64,000 bases of DNA, taken from assembly GCF_000814905.1 (NCBI RefSeq), contig NZ_JXAG01000049.1, positions 1 through 64,000 on the forward strand, given 5' to 3'. Below are positions 55,700-64,000 of this stretch, one piece after another. Position 1 is the stretch's first letter, and each line of letters opens with the position of its first letter. A program made the translations under genes and the position numbers. The notes beneath the pieces are model-generated. The model searched no databases. It saw only the letters and a list, made by a program, of their open reading frames with translations, and was not told the origin of the DNA. This DNA comes from Enterobacter sp. Bisph1. Lineage in GTDB: Bacteria > Pseudomonadota > Gammaproteobacteria > Enterobacterales > Enterobacteriaceae.

Positions 55700-56629
55700 A
55701 TGACGCAATTTGCTTTTGTGTTCCCGGGACAAGGTTCCCAAACCGTCGGTATGTTGGCCGACATGGCCGCTGCTTATCCGGTCATTGAAGAGACATTCGC
55801 AGAAGCCTCTGCCGCGCTGGGTTACGATCTCTGGGCGCTGGTGCAACAAGGTCCGGCGGAAGAGCTCAATAAAACCTGGCAGACACAACCTGCGCTGTTA
55901 GCGGCTTCTGTTGCCCTGTGGCGCGTATGGCAGCAGCAGGGCGGTAAAACCCCTGCGCTGTTGGCCGGACATAGTCTGGGCGAATACTCTGCGCTGGTCT
56001 GCGCGGGCGTGATCGCTTTCGCTGATGCGGTGCGTCTGGTTGAGCTGCGCGGCAAATTTATGCAGGAAGCGGTTCCGGCAGGAACGGGCGCGATGTCCGC
56101 CATTATTGGTCTGGATGATGCGGCTATCGCGAAAGCCTGTGAAGAGTCAGCGCAGGGCGAGGTTGTATCTCCGGTGAACTATAATTCGCCGGGCCAGGTG
56201 GTTATCGCCGGTCATAAAGAGGCCGTTGAGCGCGCCGGTGCCGCGTGTAAAGCTGCGGGCGCAAAACGCGCGCTGCCGCTGCCGGTAAGCGTTCCGTCCC
56301 ATTGCGCGCTGATGAAACCGGCGGCAGAAAAACTGGCCGCCGAGCTGAATAACATCACTTTTAACGCGCCGCAGATCCCCGTTGTCAACAACGTGGATGT
56401 GAAGTGCGAAACCACGCCAGAAGCGATTCGCGATGCGCTGGTGCGCCAGCTTTATAGCCCGGTGCAGTGGACGAAGAGCGTTGAGTTTATGGCCTCGCAG
56501 GGCGTTGAGCACCTGTATGAAGTTGGCCCGGGTAAAGTTCTCACCGGCCTGACTAAACGTATTGTTGATACCCTGACTGCATCTGCCCTCAACGAGCCGG
56601 CTGCTGTGTCAGAGGCACTTGCGCAATAA
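55700..56629 (+). CDS. fabD: Malonyl-CoA-ACP transacylase
   Basis: A 309-residue enzyme that loads malonyl groups onto ACP. The nucleophile is Ser92 in GHSLGE and the partner His lies in VPSHCALM (near residue 201). Same length as E. coli. It follows fabH by 18 bp. Confidence 0.97.
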   Translation: MTQFAFVFPGQGSQTVGMLADMAAAYPVIEETFAEASAALGYDLWALVQQGPAEELNKTWQTQPALLAASVALWRVWQQQGGKTPALLAGHSLGEYSALVCAGVIAFADAVRLVELRGKFMQEAVPAGTGAMSAIIGLDDAAIAKACEESAQGEVVSPVNYNSPGQVVIAGHKEAVERAGAACKAAGAKRALPLPVSVPSHCALMKPAAEKLAAELNNITFNAPQIPVVNNVDVKCETTPEAIRDALVRQLYSPVQWTKSVEFMASQGVEHLYEVGPGKVLTGLTKRIVDTLTASALNEPAAVSEALAQ

Positions 56630-56641
56630 AAGAGGAAGACC

Positions 56642-57376
56642 ATGAGTTTTGAAGGAAAAATCGCGCTGGTTACCGGCGCAAGTCGTGGTATTGGACGCGC
56701 TATTGCTGAAACGCTCGTCGCCCGCGGCGCGAAAGTTATCGGCACCGCCACCAGCGAGAGCGGCGCGCAAGCGATCAGCGATTATTTAGGCACGAACGGT
56801 AAAGGGCTGCAGTTAAATGTGACCGATACTGCATCTATCGAATCCGTGCTGGAAAACATTCGCGCAGAATTCGGCGAGATTGATATTCTGATCAATAACG
56901 CAGGGATTACGCGCGATAACCTGCTGATGCGCATGAAAGACGATGAGTGGAACGATATTCTGAACACCAACCTTTCATCGGTTTTCCGCCTGTCAAAAGC
57001 GGTAATGCGCGCTATGATGAAAAAGCGTCATGGGCGTATTATCACTATCGGTTCTGTGGTTGGTACCATGGGAAATGCTGGTCAGGCCAACTACGCTGCG
57101 GCGAAAGCGGGTCTTATCGGTTTCAGTAAATCGCTGGCGCGAGAAGTTGCGTCCCGCGGTATTACGGTAAACGTTGTTGCTCCGGGTTTTATTGAAACGG
57201 ACATGACGCGTGCGCTGTCTGACGATCAGCGTGCGGGTATTCTGGCGCAGGTCCCTGCGGGCCGTCTTGGTGGTGCACAGGAAATCGCCAACGCGGTTGC
57301 ATTTTTAGCCTCTGACGAGGCGGGTTACATCACTGGTGAGACCCTGCACGTCAACGGCGGAATGTATATGGTTTAA
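56642..57376 (+). CDS. fabG: 3-oxoacyl-ACP reductase
   Basis: A 244-residue NADPH-dependent short-chain dehydrogenase. The cofactor motif TGASRGIG is near residue 12, and the catalytic set Ser (GSVVG), Tyr-x3-Lys (YAAAK) is intact. Same length as E. coli. It follows fabD by 12 bp. Confidence 0.97.
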   Translation: MSFEGKIALVTGASRGIGRAIAETLVARGAKVIGTATSESGAQAISDYLGTNGKGLQLNVTDTASIESVLENIRAEFGEIDILINNAGITRDNLLMRMKDDEWNDILNTNLSSVFRLSKAVMRAMMKKRHGRIITIGSVVGTMGNAGQANYAAAKAGLIGFSKSLAREVASRGITVNVVAPGFIETDMTRALSDDQRAGILAQVPAGRLGGAQEIANAVAFLASDEAGYITGETLHVNGGMYMV

Positions 57377-57530
57377 CCACGATGAAAATTATTTGCGTTA
57401 TTAGGGCGAAAGGCCTCAGAATAGCGTAAAATCGTGGTAAGAACTGCCGGGATTTAGTTGCAAATTTTTCAACATTTTATACACTACGAAAACCATCGCG
57501 AAAGCGAGTTTTGATAGGAAATTTAAGAGT

Positions 57531-57767
57531 ATGAGCACTATCGAAGAACGCGTTAAGAAAATTATCGGCGAACAGCTGGGCGTTAAGCAGGAAGAAGTTA
57601 CCAACAATGCTTCCTTCGTTGAAGACCTGGGCGCTGATTCTCTTGACACCGTTGAGCTGGTAATGGCTCTGGAAGAAGAGTTTGATACTGAGATTCCGGA
57701 CGAAGAAGCTGAGAAAATCACCACCGTTCAGGCTGCCATTGATTATATCAACGGCCACCAGGCGTAA
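57531..57767 (+). CDS. acpP: Acyl carrier protein
   Basis: A 78-residue acidic carrier. The phosphopantetheine is attached to the Ser in GADSLDTVE (residue 37 counting the Met). Essentially identical to E. coli AcpP. The 154 bp before it include its own promoter region, consistent with the much higher expression of this gene in relatives. Confidence 0.98.
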
Positions 57768-57778
57768 GTGAACATCTC

Positions 57779-59100
<1,322 letters not shown>

Positions 59101-59118
59101 TCGACTAGCCGCATAATG

Positions 59119-59147
59119 AAGGCCCGCTTGTCGGGCCTTTTCTCTTT
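59119..59147 (+). terminator. fabF terminator
   Basis: AAGGCCCG-CTTGT-CGGGCCTT is followed by TTCTCTTT, 18 bp after the fabF stop. It closes the fatty-acid cluster. Confidence 0.85.
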
Positions 59148-59216
59148 AGCGTTATCCTATTGTCCTTCGCTTTTCACCCTGCCAAACTGTCCAGCCAGAA
59201 AGATAAGGAGCTCTCT

Positions 59217-60032
59217 ATGTTCTTGATAAATGGCAAAGAGCAGCAATGGCTGGCCGCCAGCGATCGGGCGACGCAGTTCGGCGATGGTTGCTTTACCACC
59301 GCGCGTATCCTCGACGGGCAGATTCAGTTCTTAGATTTGCATCTGCAACGCCTGCGTCTTGCCTGTGAACGCTTGTTGATCCCCTTTCAAGACTGGGAGA
59401 CGCTGGCGCAGGAGATGGCGCAGCTGGCCCATGGCAAAGCAGATGGCGTCGTTAAAGCGATCCTTAGCCGGGGTGCTGGCGGACGCGGTTATGGCAGTGC
59501 AGGGTGCGAATCACCGACGCGTATGCTGTCGGTTTCGCCCGCGCCTGCGCATTATGCGCGCTGGCGTGAGCAGGGTGTCACGCTTGCCCTGAGCGAGGTT
59601 CGACTGGGGCGCAACCCCAGGCTCGCCGGCATCAAGCACCTTAATCGTCTGGAGCAGGTGCTTATTCGCGCCGGGCTGGAAGAGACCACAGCGGACGAAG
59701 CGCTGGTGCTTGATAGCGACGGCTGGCTGGTTGAGTGCTGCGCCGCTAATCTCTTCTGGCGCAAGGGCGATGAGGTGTTCACGCCGCGTGTGGATAACGC
59801 CGGAGTAAACGGCATTATGCGGCAATATTGTTTGCGTCAGCTGGCAACTTCCGCTTTTCGCGTTGTCGAAGTCAATGCGCGGCCACAGGCGCTGGCGCAA
59901 GCCGATGAGGTGATGATTTGTAACGCGTTAATGCCGGTGGTTCCCGTCCGTGAGTGGGCAGAACTACGCTGGTCAGCGCGCGATTTGTACCATTTTTTAG
60001 CCCCTTTATGTGAGCGCATACATCCGTTATGA
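59217..60032 (+). CDS. pabC: Aminodeoxychorismate lyase
   Basis: A 271-residue PLP enzyme of fold type IV that yields p-aminobenzoate for folate. The PLP lysine lies in [10 protein letters not shown] (near residue 140). The ATG at 59217 follows AAGGAG; E. coli PabC is 269 residues. Upstream codons to 59160 are not part of the family. Its stop overlaps the mltG start (ATGA). Confidence 0.95.
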   Translation: MFLINGKEQQWLAASDRATQFGDGCFTTARILDGQIQFLDLHLQRLRLACERLLIPFQDWETLAQEMAQLAHGKADGVVKAILSRGAGGRGYGSAGCESPTRMLSVSPAPAHYARWREQGVTLALSEVRLGRNPRLAGIKHLNRLEQVLIRAGLEETTADEALVLDSDGWLVECCAANLFWRKGDEVFTPRVDNAGVNGIMRQYCLRQLATSAFRVVEVNARPQALAQADEVMICNALMPVVPVREWAELRWSARDLYHFLAPLCERIHPL

Positions 60033-61051
60033 AGAAAATGTTACGCGTAGTGCTTCTCCTGCTGGTTGTGCTGGTCATTGCGGCGGGAGCAGGCGCCTGG
60101 AAAGTTCGCCAGTTGGCAAACAGCCAGATTCTGGTGAAAGAGGAAACCATATTTACGCTCCCTGCCGGAACCGGCCGCGTCGCGTTGGGCGAACTGCTGT
60201 ACCGTGAAAAGGTGATTAATCGCCCGCGCGTATTCCAGTGGCTGCTGCGCCTGGAGCCCGATCTCTCCCATTTCAAAGCGGGGACCTATCGGTTAGTGCC
60301 GAAAATGACCGTGCGCGAAATGCTGCAACTGCTGGAAAGCGGTAAAGAGGCGCAGTTCCCGCTACGTCTGGTGGAAGGGATGCGCCTGAGCGATTACCTC
60401 AAGCAACTGCGTGATGCGCCCTATATCAAGCACACGCTAAAAGATGATGATTATGCCACCGTTGCGCAGGCGCTTAGCATGGAGCATCCGCAGTGGGTGG
60501 AAGGCTGGTTCTGGCCGGATACCTGGATGTACACTGCCAATACCACCGATATCGCGTTACTCAAACGGGCGCATCAGAAAATGACGCGGGCCGTAGAGCA
60601 GGTATGGGAAGGACGGATGGAAGGGCTTCCCTATCAGGATCAGAACCAGCTGGTGACCATGGCGTCGATTATCGAAAAAGAGACGGCGGTCGCCAGCGAA
60701 CGTGACCGGGTTGCCTCGGTCTTTATCAACCGCTTGCGCATCGGCATGCGTTTGCAGACGGATCCTACGGTGATCTACGGGTTGGGCGAGCGTTATAATG
60801 GTAAGCTGACGCGCGCGGATCTTGAAGCGCCGACGGACTATAACACCTACGTGATTAGCGGCCTGCCGCCGGGACCTATCGCCACGCCCGGCGAAGCCTC
60901 GTTAAAGGCGGCGGCGCATCCGGCGAAAACACCGTATCTCTATTTTGTGGCGGATGGCAAAGGCGGTCACACCTTTAACACCAATCTTGCCAGTCATAAC
61001 CGGTCAGTGCAGGACTATCTGAAAGTACTTAAGGAAAAAAATGGGCAGTAA
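60029..61051 (+). CDS. mltG: Endolytic murein transglycosylase MltG
   Basis: A 340-residue inner-membrane protein (YceG) that cuts nascent glycan strands and limits their length. One membrane helix (about 5-25), a LysM-like part and the catalytic Glu in SIIEKETAV (near residue 218) are seen. It overlaps pabC by 4 bases and tmk by 11. Confidence 0.96.
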   Translation: MKKMLRVVLLLLVVLVIAAGAGAWKVRQLANSQILVKEETIFTLPAGTGRVALGELLYREKVINRPRVFQWLLRLEPDLSHFKAGTYRLVPKMTVREMLQLLESGKEAQFPLRLVEGMRLSDYLKQLRDAPYIKHTLKDDDYATVAQALSMEHPQWVEGWFWPDTWMYTANTTDIALLKRAHQKMTRAVEQVWEGRMEGLPYQDQNQLVTMASIIEKETAVASERDRVASVFINRLRIGMRLQTDPTVIYGLGERYNGKLTRADLEAPTDYNTYVISGLPPGPIATPGEASLKAAAHPAKTPYLYFVADGKGGHTFNTNLASHNRSVQDYLKVLKEKNGQ

Positions 61052-61682
61052 ATACATCGTTATCGAAGGGCTTGAAGGCGCGGGAAAAACAACGGCGCGC
61101 GATATCATCGTCCAGACGCTCAAAGAGTTGGGCGTTGGTGAGATGGTCTTCACCCGCGAACCGGGCGGTACGCTGCTGGCGGAAAAACTGCGCAGCCTGG
61201 TGCTGGATATCCGCTCTGTGGGTGACGAAGTCATTACCGATAAGGCCGAAGTGCTGATGTTTTATGCTGCCCGCGTTCAACTGGTTGAAACGGTAATTAA
61301 GCCAGCCCTTGCGCGCGGCTGTTGGGTGATTGGCGATCGCCACGATCTCTCAACCCAGGCTTATCAGGGCGGCGGCCGCGGTATTGACCAGACAATGCTG
61401 GCTACGCTGCGTGATGCGGTGCTGGGTGATTTCCGCCCCGATTTGACGCTCTATCTCGATGTTACGCCGGAAGTTGGCCTGAAGCGCGCCCGCGCCCGTG
61501 GCGAATTGGATCGTATCGAACAAGAGTCCCTCGATTTCTTCAATCGCACCCGCGCGCGTTACCTCGAACTGGCCGCGCAGGATAAGCGTATTCGTACCGT
61601 TGACGCGACGCAGTCGCTGGAGCAGGTGAAAGCGGACATTCGTAACACCGTCAGCGCCTGGGTGCGGGAGCAGGGCGCATGA
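61041..61682 (+). CDS. tmk: Thymidylate kinase
   Basis: A 213-residue kinase that makes dTDP from dTMP. The P-loop GLEGAGKTT is near residue 9, the DR-x motif in GDRHDLS is intact, and the LID region has GELDRIE. Same length as E. coli. It overlaps mltG and holB, so the three are coupled. Confidence 0.97.
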   Translation: MGSKYIVIEGLEGAGKTTARDIIVQTLKELGVGEMVFTREPGGTLLAEKLRSLVLDIRSVGDEVITDKAEVLMFYAARVQLVETVIKPALARGCWVIGDRHDLSTQAYQGGGRGIDQTMLATLRDAVLGDFRPDLTLYLDVTPEVGLKRARARGELDRIEQESLDFFNRTRARYLELAAQDKRIRTVDATQSLEQVKADIRNTVSAWVREQGA

Positions 61683-62683
61683 AATGGTATCCGTGGCTGC
61701 GACCGGATTTTGAGCAACTGGTTGCCAGTTATCAGAGCGGGCGCGGGCACCACGCGTTATTGATTCATGCCCTGCCAGGAATGGGCGACGAAGCGCTGAT
61801 TTACGCGATCACGCGTTTCTTGTTGTGCCAGACGCCTGACGGTCATAAAAGCTGCGGTCAATGCCGCGGCTGTCAACTTATGCAGGCGGGTACGCACCCG
61901 GATTACTACGTGCTGGCACCTGAAAAGGGGAAATCGGCGCTCGGTATCGACGCGGTGCGTGAGGTGAGCGAGAAACTTTACGACCATGCACGGCTGAGCG
62001 GTGCAAAAGTGGTATGGCTGGCCGATGCCGCCTCGTTGACGGACGCGGCGGCCAACGCCTTGCTAAAAACCCTGGAAGAGCCGCCCACGAACACCTGGTT
62101 CTTGCTGGGCTGCCGTGAGCCGGCAAAGCTGCTGGCCACCTTACGCAGCCGCTGCCGCCTGCACCACCTTGCGCCGCCTGCGGAGCAGTACGCCTGCAGC
62201 TGGCTTACGCGTGAAGTGGCGAGGCCGCAAGAGGCCTTGTTAACCGCCTTGCGCCTGTGTGCAGGCTCGCCGGGTGCCGCCCTTGCGCTATTGCAGGACG
62301 ATATCTGGGCGCAACGGCAAATACTGTGTCAGGCAGTAGACAGCGCGTTAAGCAGCGGCGATTGGTTAGCCCTGTCGGGCGTACTGAATCATGACGGGGT
62401 CGCTGAGCGTTTACAGTGGCTTTCCGCGTTGCTGGTGGACGCCCTGAAACTACAACAAGGCGTGAGCTTGCTCAGTAATGTTGATGCGCTGGCGCTGGTA
62501 CAAAAAATTGCGCAGCAGTTGTCGCAGGAGACGCTGCATGCGCAGTTGCATGCTATTTTTACCTGTCGTGAACAGTTACTCAGCGTAGTCGGGGTCAACC
62601 GGGAACTGCTGCTGACGGATCTGTTGTTAACTCTGGAACGTTACCAGCAAACGGGCGTAACGCTTCCGGTCTCCCATCTTTAA
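61679..62683 (+). CDS. holB: DNA polymerase III subunit delta prime
   Basis: A 334-residue clamp-loader subunit. The zinc cysteines are visible at about residues 50-65 (C-x8-C-x2-C-x2-C, in LCQTPDG...CGQCRGCQ). The AAA+ fold lacks a working P-loop, as expected for delta prime, while the SRC sensor (LRSRCRLH) is present. Same length as E. coli. Overlaps tmk by 4 bases. Confidence 0.96.
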   Translation: MKWYPWLRPDFEQLVASYQSGRGHHALLIHALPGMGDEALIYAITRFLLCQTPDGHKSCGQCRGCQLMQAGTHPDYYVLAPEKGKSALGIDAVREVSEKLYDHARLSGAKVVWLADAASLTDAAANALLKTLEEPPTNTWFLLGCREPAKLLATLRSRCRLHHLAPPAEQYACSWLTREVARPQEALLTALRLCAGSPGAALALLQDDIWAQRQILCQAVDSALSSGDWLALSGVLNHDGVAERLQWLSALLVDALKLQQGVSLLSNVDALALVQKIAQQLSQETLHAQLHAIFTCREQLLSVVGVNRELLLTDLLLTLERYQQTGVTLPVSHL

Positions 62684-62692
62684 GAGAGTATT

Positions 62693-63487
62693 ATGTTTTT
62701 AGTCGACTCACACTGCCATCTTGATGGCCTGGATTATCACGCATTGCACAAAGACGTTGATGACGTGCTGGCAAAAGCCGCTGCGCGCGACGTGAAGTTT
62801 TGTCTGGCGGTCGCCACCACCTTACCGGGTTATCGCGCTATGCGTGAGCTGGTGGGCGAGCGTGAAAATGTGGTTTTCTCCTGCGGTGTGCATCCCCTCA
62901 ATCAGGATGAGGAGTACGAGGTCGAGATGCTGCGCCAGCTGGCGGCAGAGAAGGGGGTGGTAGCGATGGGTGAAACCGGGCTGGACTATTTTTATACTCC
63001 CGAAACAAAGCCGCGCCAGCAGGAATCCTTTCGCCACCATATCCGCATTGGCCGTGAATTGAATAAGCCGGTGATTGTCCATACGCGCGATGCGCGCGCC
63101 GATACCCTCGCGATTTTGCAGGAAGAGAAGGTGATGGATTGCGGCGGGGTGCTGCACTGCTTTACAGAAGATCGCGAAACGGCGGGAAAACTGTTGGACA
63201 TGGGCTTTTATATCTCCTTCTCCGGCATCGTCACGTTCCGCAACGCTGAGCAGCTGCGCGATGCGGCGCGCTATATTCCGCTGGATCGGTTGCTGGTGGA
63301 AACTGATTCGCCTTACCTCGCGCCGGTCCCTCATCGCGGGAAAGAGAACCAGCCCGCCATGACGCGTGATGTAGCAGAATATATGGCGGTATTAAAGGGT
63401 GTTGCGCTGGAAAAACTGGCACAACAGACCACGCAAAACTTCGCCCGCTTATTCCATATTGACCCGGCCCGCCTGCAATCCGCCTGA
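62693..63487 (+). CDS. ycfH: TatD-family metal-dependent hydrolase YcfH
   Basis: A 264-residue metal-dependent hydrolase, probably a nuclease or D-aminoacyl-tRNA-type hydrolase by family. The H7-x-H9 metal pair (SHCHLDG), GETGLDY, VIVHTRDA, HCFT and ETDSPY motifs are all intact. E. coli YcfH is 265 residues. It ends the pabC-mltG-tmk-holB-ycfH row, 9 bp after holB. Confidence 0.94.
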   Translation: MFLVDSHCHLDGLDYHALHKDVDDVLAKAAARDVKFCLAVATTLPGYRAMRELVGERENVVFSCGVHPLNQDEEYEVEMLRQLAAEKGVVAMGETGLDYFYTPETKPRQQESFRHHIRIGRELNKPVIVHTRDARADTLAILQEEKVMDCGGVLHCFTEDRETAGKLLDMGFYISFSGIVTFRNAEQLRDAARYIPLDRLLVETDSPYLAPVPHRGKENQPAMTRDVAEYMAVLKGVALEKLAQQTTQNFARLFHIDPARLQSA

Positions 63488-63538
63488 AGTGTAAGCTTAT
63501 TTTAGTACTCGTAATTAATAAACGATCGGAGTAAAGTT

Positions 63539-63571
63539 CACCGCCATAAAAAAGGCGGTGAGGCTATTTTT
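63539..63571 (+). terminator. Candidate ycfH terminator
   Basis: CACCGCC-N8-GGCGGTG is followed, after GAGGC, by TATTTTTA... The T run is a little far from the stem, so strength is uncertain. It separates the holB operon from ptsG. Confidence 0.5.
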
Positions 63572-63632
63572 ACGCCGTCTGATCGGCGACTTTTGTAAAT
63601 CAGTGTGAGTTTTCCAAAGGGCGCTGGTTGAA

Positions 63633-63650
63633 ACGTGATAGCCGTCAAAC
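63633..63650. promoter_or_regulatory. CRP site of ptsG
   Basis: GTGATAGCCGTCAA (GTGA 63635-63638, N6, TCAA) matches the CRP form with one arm weak, and closely matches the E. coli ptsG CRP site as I recall it. It lies about 40 bp upstream of the Mlc site and promoter. Confidence 0.75.
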
Positions 63651-63664
63651 AAACTTATCGGCAT

Positions 63665-63690
63665 TTATTTTACTCTGTGTAATAAATAAA
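63665..63690. promoter_or_regulatory. Mlc operator and -10 region of ptsG
   Basis: TTATTTTACTCTGTGTAATAAA is the imperfect palindrome that Mlc binds at ptsG in E. coli, and it is conserved here almost base for base. The -10 TAATAAAT overlaps its right arm, so Mlc would block the polymerase until glucose transport titrates it to the membrane. Confidence 0.75.
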
Positions 63691-63758
63691 GGGCGCTTAG
63701 ATGCCCTTCCCACGGCGCGGTTCTCCCCCCGCGCCAATGCGCAAAAGCGTAATAAAAG

Positions 63759-63773
63759 CACTAATACTCAGGA
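63759..63773 (+). promoter_or_regulatory. SgrS pairing site and ribosome site of ptsG
   Basis: CACTAATACTCAGGA lies just before the ptsG ATG and covers the AGGA ribosome site. From memory, the E. coli SgrS seed CUGAGUAUUGGUG would pair with CACTAATACTCAG over 13 positions including one G-U. This is the site where SgrS represses ptsG during glucose-phosphate stress. Confidence 0.65.
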
Positions 63774-63785
63774 GCACTCTCAATT

Positions 63786-64000
63786 ATGTTTAAGAATGCA
63801 TTTGCTAACCTGCAGAAGGTCGGTAAATCGCTGATGCTGCCAGTATCCGTACTGCCTATCGCAGGTATCCTGCTCGGCGTCGGTTCGGCAAACTTCAGCT
63901 GGCTGCCAGAAGTGGTTTCTCATGTTATGGCCGAAGCGGGCGGTTCCGTTTTTGCTAACATGCCGTTGATCTTCGCTATCGGTGTGGCCCTTGGCTTTAC
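63786..64000 (+). CDS. ptsG: Glucose-specific PTS enzyme IICB (partial)
   Basis: The first 71 codons of the glucose permease, cut by the window end. The sequence [20 protein letters not shown] and the first membrane segments match E. coli PtsG. It takes up glucose with phosphorylation. Control sites for CRP, Mlc and SgrS are present upstream. The EIIB domain lies outside the window. Confidence 0.96.
   Translation, partial: MFKNAFANLQKVGKSLMLPVSVLPIAGILLGVGSANFSWLPEVVSHVMAEAGGSVFANMPLIFAIGVALGF

Overview
The window is a chromosomal segment of an enterobacterium (Enterobacteriaceae, close to Escherichia, Enterobacter, Kosakonia and Citrobacter). The evidence is near full-length similarity of almost every protein to its E. 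coli counterpart, recalled without a database search, and the same gene order as E. coli K-12 from the serX tRNA to ptsG. I cannot fix the genus from the sequence alone.

Layout. 1-310: a tRNA-Ser(GGA) gene on the minus strand whose 3' end and terminator are duplicated 183 bp away. 569-3482: ghrA, ycdX, ycdY, ycdZ. 3504-7754: the curli locus, with csgDEFG on the minus strand and csgBAC on the plus strand around a 587 bp control region. 8004-14048: ymdB and the osmoregulated periplasmic glucan genes opgC and opgGH; ymdA and clsC, which lie here in E. coli, are absent. 14125-27422: yceK, msyB, mdtG, lpxL, trhO, yceIJ, yceO (a 36-codon gene), solA, bssS, the SOS gene dinI, pyrC, yceB, grxB, mdtH, rimJ and yceH. 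27425-30139: mviM and murJ.

30191-41757 is a complete flg flagellar cluster. flgAMN lie on the minus strand and flgBCDEFGHIJKL on the plus strand. They encode the rod, hook, P and L rings, junction proteins, export chaperone and anti-sigma factor. Two excellent sigma-28 promoters precede flgM and flgK, and a flgL 3' region looks like the FlgO small RNA.

41837-46058 is the accessory part. In E. coli flgL is followed directly by rne. Here there is a gene-poor stretch, then an unrecognised two-gene module (the first gene split by an apparent one-base deletion, the second a small membrane-anchored protein), then a divergent MFS transporter/LysR pair with a perfect palindrome between them. A second insertion, a secreted alpha/beta hydrolase with its own 19 bp palindrome, sits between rluC and yceF.

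46101-63487 returns to core genome: rne with its long autoregulatory leader, rluC, yceF, then the yceD-rpmF-plsX-fabH-fabD-fabG-acpP-fabF fatty-acid cluster (phosphate acyl transfer, initiation, malonyl transfer, reduction, carrier, elongation), then pabC-mltG-tmk-holB-tatD-like, tightly overlapped. The window ends inside ptsG, whose control region carries CRP, Mlc and SgrS-pairing sequences.

Most of the window is ordinary, conserved chromosome. The best candidates for something undescribed are the split two-gene module after flgL and the palindrome-controlled secreted hydrolase.
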